Both the position numbers and the translations under genes were made by a program. Positions 1-11,030 of a DNA stretch of 64,000 nucleotides are shown one piece after another (position 1 is the stretch's first letter; the number at the start of each line of letters is the position of its first letter). The notes under the pieces were generated by a model. It had not been told where the DNA came from, ran no database searches, and saw only the letters and a program-made list of their open reading frames with translations. Source of the stretch: Athripsodes cinereus (lineage: Eukaryota; Arthropoda; Insecta; Trichoptera; Leptoceridae); the NCBI GenBank assembly GCA_947579605.1, contig OX388314.1:18969982-19033981 (forward strand), read 5' to 3'.

Positions 1-639
1 TAATGTGACCACTTTGTAAAACCATTAGAAGAACATTTAGAATCTCATCTCACTAACATTCAGTGTATTTTTTTCTCTTTCAATTATTTTCTAATATCCT
101 GCACAATGATTATCAAATACGACTGCTTGAAAATAGAGCGTTCGAGAAAAATAATGTGAGTCGATACTTGGTATAAATGATTTGATAACGAGCCATTATA
201 TAATTTAAATTATATATTGGTAGGTATATTTTTTAAAATAGATTGATAAAATAAAAGTTTTTATCGTGAATGGATTTTTTTTAGAAAATCATTTAGATAT
301 TGTCCATGAATGTCCATATTTTGATTACGTATTTGTGATAAATTGAGCTGGTTACTAATTTTTCAAATAAAAGTTACTTAGAATAAGCAATACCGTAGCA
401 TCACCAGTTTCAAGGCTGTTAAAATATGTCAATGTGTTAATTGAAAAGAAAACTTTGGTTAGTTTTAATCTTATAAAAATGTGTCATGAAAGGTGTACTA
501 GAAAGATAATAATAATAGTATGATATTTATATAATATGATGTAGGGAGGTTGCGTAGAATCGATATAGGTATAAAGAGTGTGAGCTTAAGAAAATATCTA
601 CATTTAGGTAAACACACCCGAAACTAATCTAAATAATTT
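1..639. other. AT-rich stretch without a recognisable gene
   Basis: I read both strands and see only AT-rich DNA with runs of A and T. There is no long frame, no clear inverted repeat and no piece of the repeat families found elsewhere in the window. Confidence 0.5.
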
Positions 640-1240
640 GAGTATACGACGTGATAGTGGTAGGTGAGTGTCGGAGTATAGCAGCAAGCATTTCATCATG
701 TAAGATATCTTCGATCTTGCCCCGAGGTGACATTTTACCAACCACCACCAATGTGCCGCTATACCATACCATATTAGATATTTCCATGTGTGATGTCAGA
801 TGTATATGTACCACTCCCAAACACCACAAACTAGGTTCGTCCACAAACCCATCCAACCACCGAGTTCGGGGGTGTGAATAAATGCGATGGAAATTGGAGG
901 ATTTGTTTACCCATTTTTTCCAAGTTTTTTTGACAGTAAAAGGGATGAATGGCTATGGGATGGGTACCGGGTACCCGCGGGAAGGGGTGGCTATTTATTT
1001 AAGATATCACATGTATTATACGTGGACATGGAGGTTTGAGGATCGAGGGTAGATTTGATGGAGATTCTAATTCCTTAGCGATATATCACACAGTTTCCAA
1101 AAGCTTCTTACGTTATTGTTTACTCTCTACGCCGCAAGATGGGGTCACCAGCCACCAGCCATATCTACCTTCTATACCCACCCACGCTTTGCTACCCGCT
1201 ATCGCCAGCACTATTATGCTTTGTTATGATATCTACTAAA
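640..1240. other. GC-richer single-copy island, function unknown
   Basis: Base composition shifts abruptly from AT-rich flanks to a stretch with ACCACC, CCCATCC and GGGGTGG words, including GGTACCGGGTACCCGCGGG near 964. Overlapping frames of 67-76 codons exist on both strands, but they have no recognisable motif and no splice or start context that favours one of them. I see no second copy in the window, so it is not one of the local repeats. It could be a regulatory element or part of a non-coding transcript. That is inference from composition only. Confidence 0.3.
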
Positions 1241-1828
1241 TTGTATGTAAATATATCCCCCATTACTTACTATCTCATAAGAGAATGGGTTATATCCACA
1301 TTCTATGTAAAATATTTACTTCTCAGTTTCACGCACGTCATCCGTATTATTACTGGGTAGAGGTAGATATATTATTACTTGATAGATACACAATATTTAT
1401 TTTATTTATTTATTAGCACCATAAACAGTATATTTACATACATTTATTGTAATGTAGAGACTGTACCAACAAATATTATACATTTAGTAGATACAGTTCG
1501 CTTACCGATCATAAAATGTACAATGTAGCAATTACCTAACTGGAACACACTCACATATAGGAATTTATTTATCTACACTTTGTGTTTATTTAGATCAAAT
1601 TGTAACAACATATTTTATACGTAGTGTTGACCCATATCTAAATTGTAAGCAAATAACATTAAATATATTCTATTCTAATTTGTTCAGTGTGTCGAGAAGG
1701 AAGAACGTAATTATTTCTTCTTTTCACGATCTAACACAAACCTGAAACGAATATCATGTATTCACAATACTAAGTATAAATTTATACCTTACTTTGAAAT
1801 AAAAAATATTCAAGACAAATTTTCCACA
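1241..1828. other. AT-rich stretch, nothing seen
   Basis: Low-complexity AT-rich DNA between the island on the left and the TA target site of the pogo-like element on the right. No repeat or gene could be supported. Confidence 0.45.
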
Positions 1829-2184
1829 TAGGGGAGACCGGGGTTGGAAGTCACATTTTTTTTCATTTGCATTTTTGATGCATATTTACTTAGTTTACCA
1901 ATGACATTTAAATACCAATGGATAGTGTATTTATTCTAGTTTCAAATTAAATAAATAGTTTTCTTTCAACGTCACCAATTGACAAAATATCACAATTTTC
2001 GTGAAAAATGAGAAGTGTGACTTTCAACCCCGTGTCCGGGATGGTTGTCACAGTGTATGGGGTAGGTTGTCACGAAGTAAATTAAAGAGGAGATATAAAA
2101 AGAAATACTAAATTTAATCAAATGTGTACTTTTATTGATGATAAAATATTGGACGTATCTAATTGTACCAAAAGAAATAATAAA

Positions 2185-3030
2185 AAAATATTATTCACAG
2201 TTAAAAAACATTAAACAGTAGATAATAATAATAAAAAAATCTTATACATAATAAGAAACATCAAACAGTAATAAAATTATTTTATTCATAAAAAAACATT
2301 CCAAAACAGTAATAAATAAAATCTTATTCATCATACAAAAACATTAAACAATAACAATTTTTTTATAAATATTTAGAATATTTACTAATTTTTTTATTGT
2401 TTAACCGGATTTGGGTGCAGATGACAAAACCAATCAGAAACCTCGATTGGAGAACCATGTCTACACAATGCAACATTGTGTAAAATCCAATCGGAAGAAG
2501 TGAGAAAGGTGTCCCAACGCTTACGAATTGGCTCTAGGCTGGCTTAAGTGATCACTTTCGGTGTCCGAGATACCAAAAAGATGGTTGCTTCTAAGGTTTC
2601 CATAAAGCGTCTCTCGATTGGTGGACCTTAAATCGTGACAGTGAGAATGGTGGAATTGGTGAACGTTGTCCATGGACACCGAAAGTGATCACTTAAGACA
2701 GCCTAGAGCCAATTCGTAAGCGTTGGGACACCTTTCTCACTTCTTCCTATTGGATTTTACACAATGTTGCATTGTGTAGACATGGTTCTCCAATCGAGGT
2801 TTCTGATTATTTTTTTTATACATAATAAAAAAAAACATCAAGCAATAACAAATAATCTTAGTCATAATTAAACATTAACCAATAATAATAGAATCTTATT
2901 TATAATAAAAAAAAACTTTAAACATTAATAAAAAATAATCTTATTCATAATAACAAACATTCCACAACAATTTTTTTTATTCAAAATAAAAAAAAACATT
3001 AAGCAATAACAAAAACATCTTATTCATTCT
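2185..3030. repeat. AT-rich minisatellite inside the transposon, split by an insertion
   Basis: Degenerate units of roughly 40-50 bases built on AAAACATTAAACAGTAATAA and ATCTTATTCATAATAA recur from about 2185 to 2356 and again from about 2810 to 3030. The foldback element lies between the two blocks, so the array predates that insertion. Units differ by substitutions and small indels, so the array is not fresh. Confidence 0.6.
2368..2808. mobile_element. Foldback element, copy 1 (135-bp arms)
   Basis: Bases 2432-2566 and 2674-2808 are nearly perfect reverse complements, giving arms of 135 bp around a loop of about 107 bp. Inside each arm is a smaller palindrome around ACAATGCAACATTGT. The homology with the second copy (11751-12160) extends left of the arm by about 64 bp, through TTTGGGTGCAGATGAC and a T-rich run, so the unit is asymmetric. 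The flanks repeat ATTTTTTTATA (2357-2367) and ATTTTTTTTATA (2809-2820), a probable 11-12-bp target duplication in low-complexity DNA. It lies inside the pogo-like element, so it inserted later. It is either a MULE-like MITE or a retroposed foldback unit; the sequence does not settle which. Confidence 0.75.
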
Positions 3031-3153
3031 GGTAACGAAAAAAAAGGTTCATCGTAAAGCTCTTAAGATGCAATATTTTTAAATAAAACTAACAAAATTA
3101 TATAAGGTCAGTCTAAAAAATCAGTCTGAATAATCAGAATCACAATTTTGACA

Positions 3154-3477
3154 TTAGTAATTCGGTAGTCCAGGTGTGCAAGCTTCATGAGCCCAAAACT
3201 TATAATCTTGGCACTGAATCCAGACTTCCCTAGACTTGCTAGCAGGGTATGGAGACAAGCAGACCAGGCAAAACTCTTCATCGTCTTTCTCGTTTTCGTC
3301 GTCGTCAACTGCTTTTCTTTCCTTTAGAAACCTTTTTAGTTTCCTTATTTTTATTGAATATACGTTTTGATATAATCTTTTTTTTCGCTTCTTGTTCCTT
3401 TTTTTCTCTTCTAAATAGGTCTTCTCCGGTGTATCTGTTAAGATTGCTGATTTACAATGAAAAAAGACAACACACAT
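3154..3477 (-). pseudogene. Transposase C-terminal remnant with PHD-like zinc finger
   Basis: This 107-codon frame ends in a cysteine/histidine-rich segment with CLVC, a WIQC spacer and HEAC, the layout of the PHD-like finger that closes many insect and cnidarian pogo/Tigger-type transposases. Before it lie a lysine/arginine-rich stretch (about residues 24-55) and an acidic stretch (about 57-68). In WIQCQDYKFWAHEAC the position after QD is tyrosine where the family normally has a metal-binding cysteine, so the finger is damaged. The helix-turn-helix and DDE catalytic parts are missing. It sits on the minus strand of the TA-flanked element, matching that element's orientation. Confidence is good for a transposase tail and moderate for the pogo assignment. 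Confidence 0.65.
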
Positions 3478-3480
3478 CCA

Positions 3481-3514
3481 TGGGGCTGGTTGTCACATGT
3501 GACAACCAGCCCCA
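3481..3514. repeat. Perfect 34-bp palindrome
   Basis: Two 17-base halves, each containing GGTTGTCACA or its complement, are exact reverse complements with no spacer. The core word GGTTGTCAC also occurs in the subterminal regions of the surrounding transposon, so this may be a head-to-head pair of transposase-binding sites or the scar of an internal rearrangement. Confidence 0.85.
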
Positions 3515-3906
3515 AAAAAACTGAGACAACCTGCCCCATAACACGTTTTAGAAAATAACCTTCCAAAATAAACTAAAATTAATATTTATTTAAAAAAGTG
3601 ATGAAATATTGTCATAAAACACAAATTAAGCATTATAAATATGTGAAAATATATATTATTATACAAAATTCAAGTATACTTACGAGAGTCGAAACAGATC
3701 TTCAAAAAATTACTTTCAATGTACAAAGAAAACAAACGCACGTATGTCCGGCGTGGCACTCCAGAGCGGACTGAAGTGAAGTGGGGAGAGAGATATTGAT
3801 CATGCGATCTTTCTACGCCAATCAATGAACGCATTTGTTTGTTCGTTTTTCTACAATGGCTGCTGTGACAACCTACCCGTGAGACAACCATACCCGGTCT
3901 CCCCTA

Positions 3907-5007
3907 CCTAGATCTTCAGGTTGCTTATATGATCCACTCGTAAGGATGCAATGTTTATTGCTTTAAGTGCAAATTCTGATAAATGGTACGAGTCTTCCGA
4001 CTACTGAGCAATATTGTGGATGTCTTCAAAAACATAATTCGATTTGATGTCGTAGAAAGAGAATTCTGTTTTCTTTCGCAAGTGGAGTAGCCGTAACTAA
4101 TCACTATTTTTTTTATTTATTTACATATTTTTTATAGTTAACAAATACTTATAAATAAAAACGTTAAATTTCAATGACTCAATTTCAAAAAAGAACTAAT
4201 CTTGTGTTTTGAAGTGAGTTACATTGTTACAATATTACAAAATACGAAAAGTAATTAAAAAAGAATACACTATCAAAACATTACTAAAACATATCCATAA
4301 AATTTGAAAAGAAAAAAAAACGAGGAGAAATACACATAAAAAAAAATTCAAATTACAAAACGCAAGTTGAAGATATTGCGATGTTTTACAAATAATTATT
4401 GCTTTTGTCAGGACACTCAAAATCTAAGAAAGAAGAAAGTGAGTGGACAATATATTACGAAATCTTTGAGAAGTGGTGATAATATCATAAAGAAGGCGTG
4501 GTGCCTAAGTACTTACATAATAATATGTATATGTACCTATAATATATGTATGTGTGTTATTTTCGATAGCCTCGCGGTGTTTGCATAGTATAATGGGATT
4601 TTACCCTGGCGTAATTTTATTTGTATAATCATATAAGGTGACATAAGTTTGCCCAGAGAAAGTAGCTATCCTCGTTCGTTATTTTTTATATAATATTACA
4701 ATATGTCTTCCTACCACCATATTATAATAAAATATAAAACACTACATGTACCTACCCACCACCACCTAGAAACTTCCATCAACACACTTCATATCATATC
4801 ATATTTTACATACATAGCATAATAAATATTGTGCGGAATATTATATCACTTATTGCTGGTAAAATTATGTTATATAATAAGATAAAAAAATTACATATTA
4901 TTTATTGTCTGTTAAATTTACGCAATTGAGTAGGTCTTCTACTCATTTCTGCAAACATTACAATGTTCTGTAAGAATCAGAAATTCCTAAATCATCTCGT
5001 AAAAAAC
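3907..5007. other. AT-rich stretch with one retroposon fragment
   Basis: Mostly featureless. Around 4405-4460 the words CAGGACACTCAAAATCTAAG and AAAGTGAGTGGACA match a small part of the dispersed retroposon family best seen at 55590-55830 and 59463-59700. Short frames here look like chance. Confidence 0.4.
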
Positions 5008-5343
5008 ATTTGACGTATTTATTGAGTCGACGTGAATTTTGTAAAGCTCCATGTTTATAGATGGAAAAAAACACAATTGGTTTTAGTTCTACTTAAAAGA
5101 TTTTAATGAGTAGTGACCAAACTAGTTTGACATTGTTTTTATAATTAGAAACGCTGGGGGGTTAAAAACGGCCACTTTATATGAATCATAATAGGAATTG
5201 TAAAACGATTTTACGGTAACATTTCACCGAATATGAATTGTAGAGGAATTGCTCAGTATGGCCATTTTGGACCCCCAGGTCACTACTCATTAAAATCTTT
5301 TAAGTAAAAATAAAATCAAATGTGTTTTTTTTTCATAGATAAT
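5008..5343. mobile_element. Inverted-repeat element (MITE-like), about 65-bp arms
   Basis: Bases about 5054-5118 and 5278-5342 pair as inverted arms containing ACTTAAAAGATTTTAATGAG and its complement, with a few mismatches. The word ATTTGACGTATT occurs directly on both sides (5008-5019 and 5344-5355), which could be the target duplication if the left arm has an asymmetric extension. Part of the left side (ATTGAGTC through TTTTGTAAAACTCCAT) recurs at 49920-50000 and, reversed, at 23484-23520, so this is a dispersed family. Class is not determined. Confidence 0.6.
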
Positions 5344-5575
5344 ATTTGACGTATTCTGGTGGGCAGCGATGAGATATGCTCTTCATCTTGAACATCTTAT
5401 TCAAATGACACGGAGAGGACGACATATAAGTTCGTTTTTCACACCTATGTTTCTAAAAGTGCGTTAAAAGGCGTATTGAATTCAACCTAAAATTTAACTA
5501 AACGAATACGTAATAATATTCAATGTCATTTATGCCATGACATACATATGTATATAAATTCTATATTTTTTATAC

Positions 5576-5606
5576 GAGGCTATTCACTCGTTAACGAGTT
5601 ATTTAA
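5576..5606 (+). repeat. Short repeated motif with palindromic core, copy 1
   Basis: Reads GAGGCTATTCACTCGTTAAC then GAGTTATTTA. The core ACTCGTTAACGAGT is an exact palindrome. A related copy lies near 6541. Confidence 0.5.
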
Positions 5607-5759
5607 GATGATGTATTTAAAGAATTATTTTAGGTGATAACAACATTAATTTTACCATTCACGATCATCAATATATTGCGTATATCGAAGCATAATCACC
5701 ATTTACGACTAATATGAGACTATAATATATTATATCTGTTTCCTTCTTTGATAATAATC

Positions 5760-6060
5760 TGACGGCTAACTACAGTACGGTATATACAGTACCAAGGTAA
5801 TATTATGTATTAGTGGTGTGGGACATGTTGGGCACGGGGCATTATAATACATACTAATACCGAAGAAGAAAATGGCGGTTAAAAAAGGGATATTTTTATT
5901 GCTCTCCTGGGGTTTAGTCTGGAAGAGACCCTCACCGTTGTTTCTCTTTTCTCTATCATAAAAAATTGCCACCGTAATGGCATACATAGCATGGCAGCGG
6001 GTGGATGAGTATGACGGTGCGGTATCACGGTTCAGGTGTGATTGGAATACCAAATACTAT
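5760..6060. other. GC-richer island, function unknown
   Basis: A stretch with GGTGTGGGACATGTTGGGC and GCATGGCAGCGGGTGGATG words in AT-rich surroundings. The minus strand is open for 95 codons over most of it, but the peptide shows no motif or repeat and there is no promoter or splice context I trust. It has no second copy in the window. Confidence 0.3.
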
Positions 6061-7374
6061 TATGACCTTTGTCATTAACTATATCGCATGACAGGGAAGT
6101 ATTAATCATAACATCATGTCCTCGCATCGCATCCTAAAATTTATCTATCTATCTCTATCCAATCTAGACATTTCTCACGATTGAGATAGCCGGCGAATTA
6201 TGTGTGCTTCAATGTAAGCAAACTGTCATTATTTTAGGGCAATATAAGAGGAAAAATGTAATACAGAGTGTGATGTTGGTTAGATGGCAGAAATCTCTTG
6301 ATAGTGATAATCTCGCCACTGCATATCGACCTAGTATTTTAAGTATTACTTAAATATTGTATTGTTTAGTCAACACTGTTATATATGGAAGATGTGCAAA
6401 AAGAATAAATAAATAAATGTTTTATGATCATTGTTTTTCATCAAAATTACTCTAAAAACATGAAAAAGAATACCAAATTTTAGTTCATTTTGTAATTTAT
6501 TTTCACGATTTTTATTTCATTAAGATATCCTATTTTTCTCAAGGCCATCCACTCGTTTACGAGTGATTTAGGGATATCATTAAGATATGTCACACAAATA
6601 ACGTACCTAGCCAATGAAATAACTGCATGACGTGAGAACTGTATTCACATAAAAGTAAAAATAAAACTGAATGAAAAATTGTGAAGCGTATTTTGAAGCT
6701 TGTGAAACATTCCAAAAACAACAATGTTGCAGTAGGTATATCTTTTTAGTTCTTAGTTATGTCCAGTTGAAATCAACTTCTTAATAATAATAATATTAAT
6801 TCGTACATAGTAAATAAGCAGATAAGATGTAACATTATTTTATTTTTTTGAATGTTTGTATATATAAGAGATAGATTGCCGTAATAAACGATTTGATATC
6901 ATTATCCATTATGAATGTTATACATACATTTATACTGACAAGCGATCCAACAGCTTCTCATTCATTACACTGCCAAATATTCCCAGGCAGTTTGGCACAT
7001 AACTATATGGAAAAATTACATTGAATACATTTTTATGTAAATGTGGAAATATCTAATGGAGTGATGAATGATTTGCTTAGTGATGAATTCCCTATTAGGT
7101 ATTATTATTATTGTCTGTTATCTGCAACAACAAATAAAAGGAAATTAGATGTTTGAAAATGGTGAAGTTTTACCAGAATTTTTCAGATTTAGATTTCGGA
7201 TGTTGTAATATCAAACTGTGTATTTCGAAAACTATTATATTAAATAGATTCTTGTAGTATTATTATTCAAACTAAATTTTAATTTTGTGATAGGTATGTT
7301 GTAACAAATGAAATAATTTATTTAATGTGCAAATATATTTTAAATTTCTATGTACCTAAATTCTTCTTCTTTTA
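6061..7374. other. AT-rich stretch with second palindromic motif
   Basis: No gene found. At 6541-6571 the sequence AAGGCCATCCACTCGTTTAC then GAGTGATTTA resembles the motif at 5576. The rest is AT-rich low-complexity DNA. Confidence 0.4.
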
Positions 7375-7545
7375 TTTGGTCACTTATTAATACGACAGCC
7401 TGGTGGGGTCTGCCTTTTTTGTTTCGTTTCACCACTTGGTTCTGTCGAGTGCATCCTCGTGGGAAACATCGCAGTTCTACATGTCTTATCTCACTACTTT
7501 ATGCTTTGGTCTTCCTCTTGGCCTTTTGCTGGTAACCTAACTACA
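7375..7545 (-). pseudogene. LINE ORF2 C-terminal fragment
   Basis: Reading the minus strand from about 7540 gives the pattern RPRGRPKHK, then EDALDRTKW, then KADPT, with in-frame stops and shifts between them. The run GRPK followed by a DR.KW pair and a final ADP is the usual C-terminal signature of non-LTR retrotransposon ORF2 proteins in insects. It is too short and broken to name the clade. No target duplication was recognised. Confidence 0.55.
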
Positions 7546-7797
7546 TTGTGCTTTTAAGTTTCAAAAAATGTAATAACCAAACTTTTTTAATAGGTTTTCA
7601 GAAAAAAAAGTTTTATGTTATACACATAATTTTGAGAAAATTATGAAAATACAACTTAAAGCTCATCATGATTCATTATGTTCCTTTTAACGTTCCTCTA
7701 AAGTTTATAAGAGTAGTATAGAGTAAGTTTTTAACTATTCAATATATTTGAGGACTGTCACCAGCTTCAGAAGTAAATTGAAAACTGCACTTTTCAT

Positions 7798-7866
7798 CGG
7801 CGCCCTTGAGATGGTCTAGGGACTGTTAAATGGCGTCACAACAAAATTATGCAGAATCATCATCAT
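7798..7866 (+). repeat. Retroposon 3' tail, family Z, copy 1
   Basis: Reads GGCGCCCTTGAGATGGTCTA, GGGACTGTTAAATGGCGTC and ends in an ATCATCATC tract. Related copies lie at 10968-11030 (same strand) and at 51757-51829 and 56636-56703 (opposite strand). The trinucleotide tract at the same end each time suggests the 3' tail of a non-LTR retroposon. Confidence 0.6.
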
Positions 7867-8590
7867 CGTTTGTATAAGATTTTATGTGAACTCAAATATT
7901 TTTTTACAAGTAAAAAAAACAAAATTTAAACATATCTAAACCATAATCAGCTGTTTTATAAAATTAAATAATTCATGTAATTAATTTGTTAAAGTTTCAT
8001 TAAAATAGAGAAAATCGCATAAATTATTTTAATTCATATTGAAACACCAGAATTATTAAGGTCGCTCTTTTTTATGAATTATAATAATTGCTTAATGTCA
8101 AGTGTCAAATAATAATTTCGCCCGTTTCATATTACACCATAAATGAAATAAAATATTCATCATTTTTCATTACAAATAATAATAATAATAATATCTTAAA
8201 AATAAAAACCCCACAAGACAAGAATTAATGTTTCATGTCCAAAGATGAAAAATTCTCCATTCGTGGCTACTTTAACTATCTACTTAAGTCACTTTTTTTT
8301 CATTTCTTTCATCCTTTTCTAACTTTCTTTATTTTCCTGAATAATAATAGGATATTTTTTATTTCTTTACTTTCTATCTCCCTCTCTACCTCCCCCCCGC
8401 TCCTTCACCCCCATTCCCTTTCTTTCTCTTTTGTGAATAATAATATCACGGGGCAGTAATGATCGCCGAGAATACCCCAGAAGCGTCGGCGCCCATTTGC
8501 CTATCTTATGAAACAGGTTGACTGTGAGACTCAATTCAATGCAATAATAATACATAATAATTAATCAATTTTTTTTTAAATATCTCCCTG

Positions 8591-8700
8591 TCTATACCAT
8601 CACGGCTTAGGTATATCACCAGTGGAGCTACCAGCAGGTTGTCCTTTCTGTGCCAATAAAGTTAAGACATTCAGGATGGGTGGTATGCCTGTTGTTGAAT
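8591..8700 (-). repeat. Dispersed retroposon family X, fragment
   Basis: Contains ACCATCACGGC, an AGTGGAGCTACCAGC word and CATTCAGGATGGGTGGTATG in the same order as the longer copies at 26934-27165 and 59463-59700. The strand given is that of the presumed retroposon transcript, whose 3' end is the GTGATGGTATAG side. Confidence 0.55.
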
Positions 8701-8918
8701 TAAATATGTTTGTAAAAGCACATAATTATTTTCAATACATATAAATGTGCATGATATGCAATGATGATGTGCAGAAAGAATAAATATATAAATAAAAAAT
8801 AAATAAAGATGAAATCTTATTACCACCTTTGAGTAACGTTTATTGTAATTTACCTACGAGTACATATAGGTAATGTATACTTACTGTGACCTATAAGATA
8901 CGTTGCCCTTCCACACCT

Positions 8919-9121
8919 GAGGCCTGAGTCAATAACACATTTTCACGTTACGTTTTCGTTCCGTTAACGTTCGAGTATAGACGAAGTTGCAAGCAAGTGT
9001 CAATTTCGTTGCTATGATACACAATAGTCACGAAAATTAGCACTTTGGCGCAACATCGTCTGCATTTGAACGCTAACGGAACGAAAACGTAACGTGAAAA
9101 TGTGTTATTGACTCAGGCCTC
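8919..9121. mobile_element. MITE, 203 bp with 53-bp terminal inverted repeats
   Basis: The left arm starts GAGGCCTGAGTCAATAACAC and the right arm is its reverse complement over about 53 bases with one mismatch near the inner end (GTTAACGTTC against GTTAGCGTTC). The loop is about 97 bp and has no coding potential. I could not find a convincing target duplication, so superfamily is open. Confidence 0.8.
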
Positions 9122-9514
9122 TTGTCTGCTGGTTTAACAACTTTTCGTAAAACATCTTATAAATTCAGTTTTAGTTCAAATAATAGATATTTACTTTCAC
9201 TAGCATTTCTTTATTGAAAATTGTGTTTTATATTATGATCGTAGTACACAACACAAATTATCGATTTTTCGAATTTCGTTTTCTATTCAATAAAAAATAT
9301 TGAAACCCATTTTAAATCAGTTTTATTTTTCATGTATTTTTCTATAAAACCGAATTAGCAAATTTCATAAATAGCTTACCTACTTATCAAGAAATAGTAT
9401 ATCTTTAAAAATATTGTTTTCATTGAATATTAATTGCAATCTCCATACGTTTATCGATTATATTTTTATAATTAACCATTGTATGGGAATATTTATCTTA
9501 ATTTAATACACGTA

Positions 9515-9580
9515 GGCTTAGAAAAGACAACGTAAAATTAACGTTGTCTTTTTGTGTCGTTACGTTGTCTTTTCTGAGCC
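9515..9580. repeat. Small inverted repeat (21-bp arms)
   Basis: GGCTTAGAAAAGACAACGTA at the left pairs with TACGTTGTCTTTTCTGAGCC at the right with one mismatch. A third ACGTTGTCTTT lies in the loop. It could be a minimal MITE or a transcript hairpin. Confidence 0.6.
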
Positions 9581-9639
9581 ACATGAGGTGATTTAATATG
9601 TTAATTTTGCAATCTCCTTAAAAATTTTCATTATTGCAC

Positions 9640-9855
9640 TGATTTGTGTATCACACTTGAAATTCTTCCAAAAAGGAATCCCTTTGGCAAACAGTCGATT
9701 AGTCACAAGAGTACCCCCTTATCTTCCTACACCGGACCCCCGGTGTTAGAATGTGAAGCGGAATACGCCGCCCATGCCTTACTGAATCACTGGACATTGA
9801 CTTATAATATCGGATCAACTATTGTACCTATTATACACCTTGCAGTGACGTAACA
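9640..9855. other. GC-richer island, function unknown
   Basis: Between AT-rich flanks sits a stretch with CACCGGACCCCCGGTG (a near-palindrome) and GAATACGCCGCCCATGCC. The plus strand is open for 69 codons, but I do not recognise the peptide and see no start or splice context. No repeat copy in the window. Confidence 0.3.
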
Positions 9856-9859
9856 TGAA

Positions 9860-10960
9860 TAAATTACAAATAAAACTTTAATCATTAATCTTTTTAGATG
9901 GACCGAGAATCTTCATTAACTTTAAACGACCCTCGAACAACTTCAGAATAAATAAATAAAAGTTTGTATTGCCTATATCAAAATGAATATAATATTTTAG
10001 AAGTTATTTCATTGAGAGATGAAATAATTAGAAATGTTTTCGGTATAATTAGAATTTATGAACTCTAGATTACATTATCTTTATACTTCTTATTACAAAA
10101 TTACAGATAAATAATGTTTCTAGAATTTGATGACTTGGAAAACACTTTCGTTCACTGGCCTCATTCACTATGTATAATCTATATTACAAGGAAAATTAAT
10201 AATATTTTTTTTGTATGTAACTATGTACATATATCAGCATTCCTTACTATGTATGGTTTTAAAGATTTATCTGTTCAAAAAAACACACAAATATAATATC
10301 TTATTAATAGCAGTACAGATAGTACATAATATTAAACTAATTAAAATGTTTATTAAAAAAAGTGATAAACAGTAAGAAGGTTTCTCTTTTCAATTAAATA
10401 GACCCTCAAGTAAAATAATACCTATTTATTTGCTGATGAGATTGTATTTTTAGTATTACATAATAGTCTCAACTTTCAGTCTTTCAATGAGCGATTCTTT
10501 CAAGTCATCTAATGTAAGGCCAGCGATGTCTGGAATAAGGAGTTCTTATGTTTGTCTGTACATAATACATAGGTATATGTAATAATATAAGAGTAGTACG
10601 TAAGTACTTAAGAGTTAAGGGTTGGGGAGAGGTGGTTAGGTAAACAATATGTCACCCCGTACGGACACACAACACCACATATCATGTTGGTACTATTTGT
10701 ATCTGAGGAGATCCAAACCACAACACTATGATGTAGTACGATGACCAATAGGGTTGTTTAGAGTACTCAAGAACACTGATACAATATTCAATACGTGGTT
10801 ACTAGTGATACACGAATAATATTTTTTTACGACAGTTGATAGATATCAACTTGAGCTATGCACGTACTTTTTGAGATCTTAGGTGTTATTGAAAAAAATT
10901 AAGTGATTATCTTCATGGATTGAAAGAGTACTTAGAAACTTAATCATTTCAAGAATACTG
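9860..10960. other. AT-rich stretch with a small G-rich island
   Basis: No gene seen. Around 10610-10700 there is a G-rich word run (GGGTTGGGGAGAGGTGG) followed by CACCCCGTACGGACACACAA. Otherwise low-complexity DNA. Confidence 0.4.
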
Positions 10961-10967
10961 TAATTAT

Positions 10968-11030
10968 AGACGGTCTTGGGACTGTTAAACGGCGTCAAAA
11001 CAAAGTCACCCACAATCATCATCATCATCA
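10968..11030 (+). repeat. Retroposon 3' tail, family Z, copy 2
   Basis: Reads GACGGTCTTGGGACTGTTAA, ACGGCGTCAAAACAAAGTC and ends in ATCATCATCATCATCATG. It matches the copy at 7798 in order and orientation. Confidence 0.6.

Larger units (their letters stand above)
1831..3904 (-). mobile_element. pogo/Tc1-like DNA transposon, internally deleted, with nested insertion
   Basis: The left end reads GGGGAGACCGGGG and the right end CCCGGTCTCCCC, a short terminal inverted repeat, flanked on both sides by TA (1829-1830 and 3905-3906). A TA target duplication is the rule for Tc1/mariner/pogo elements. Subterminal copies of GGTTGTCAC occur near the left end (about 2043 and 2063) and inverted as GACAACC near the right (about 3524, 3868 and 3883), as expected for transposase-binding sites. 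The minus strand carries only the last part of a transposase with a C-terminal zinc finger (3154-3477). The interior holds an AT-rich minisatellite interrupted by a foldback element at 2368-2808. The copy cannot make an active transposase. Assignment to pogo rests on the TA site and the C-terminal finger. Confidence 0.75.

Noticed and set aside
640..880. Overlapping 75-76-codon frames on both strands
   Set aside because: Mutual shadows within a GC-richer island, with no motif favouring either.
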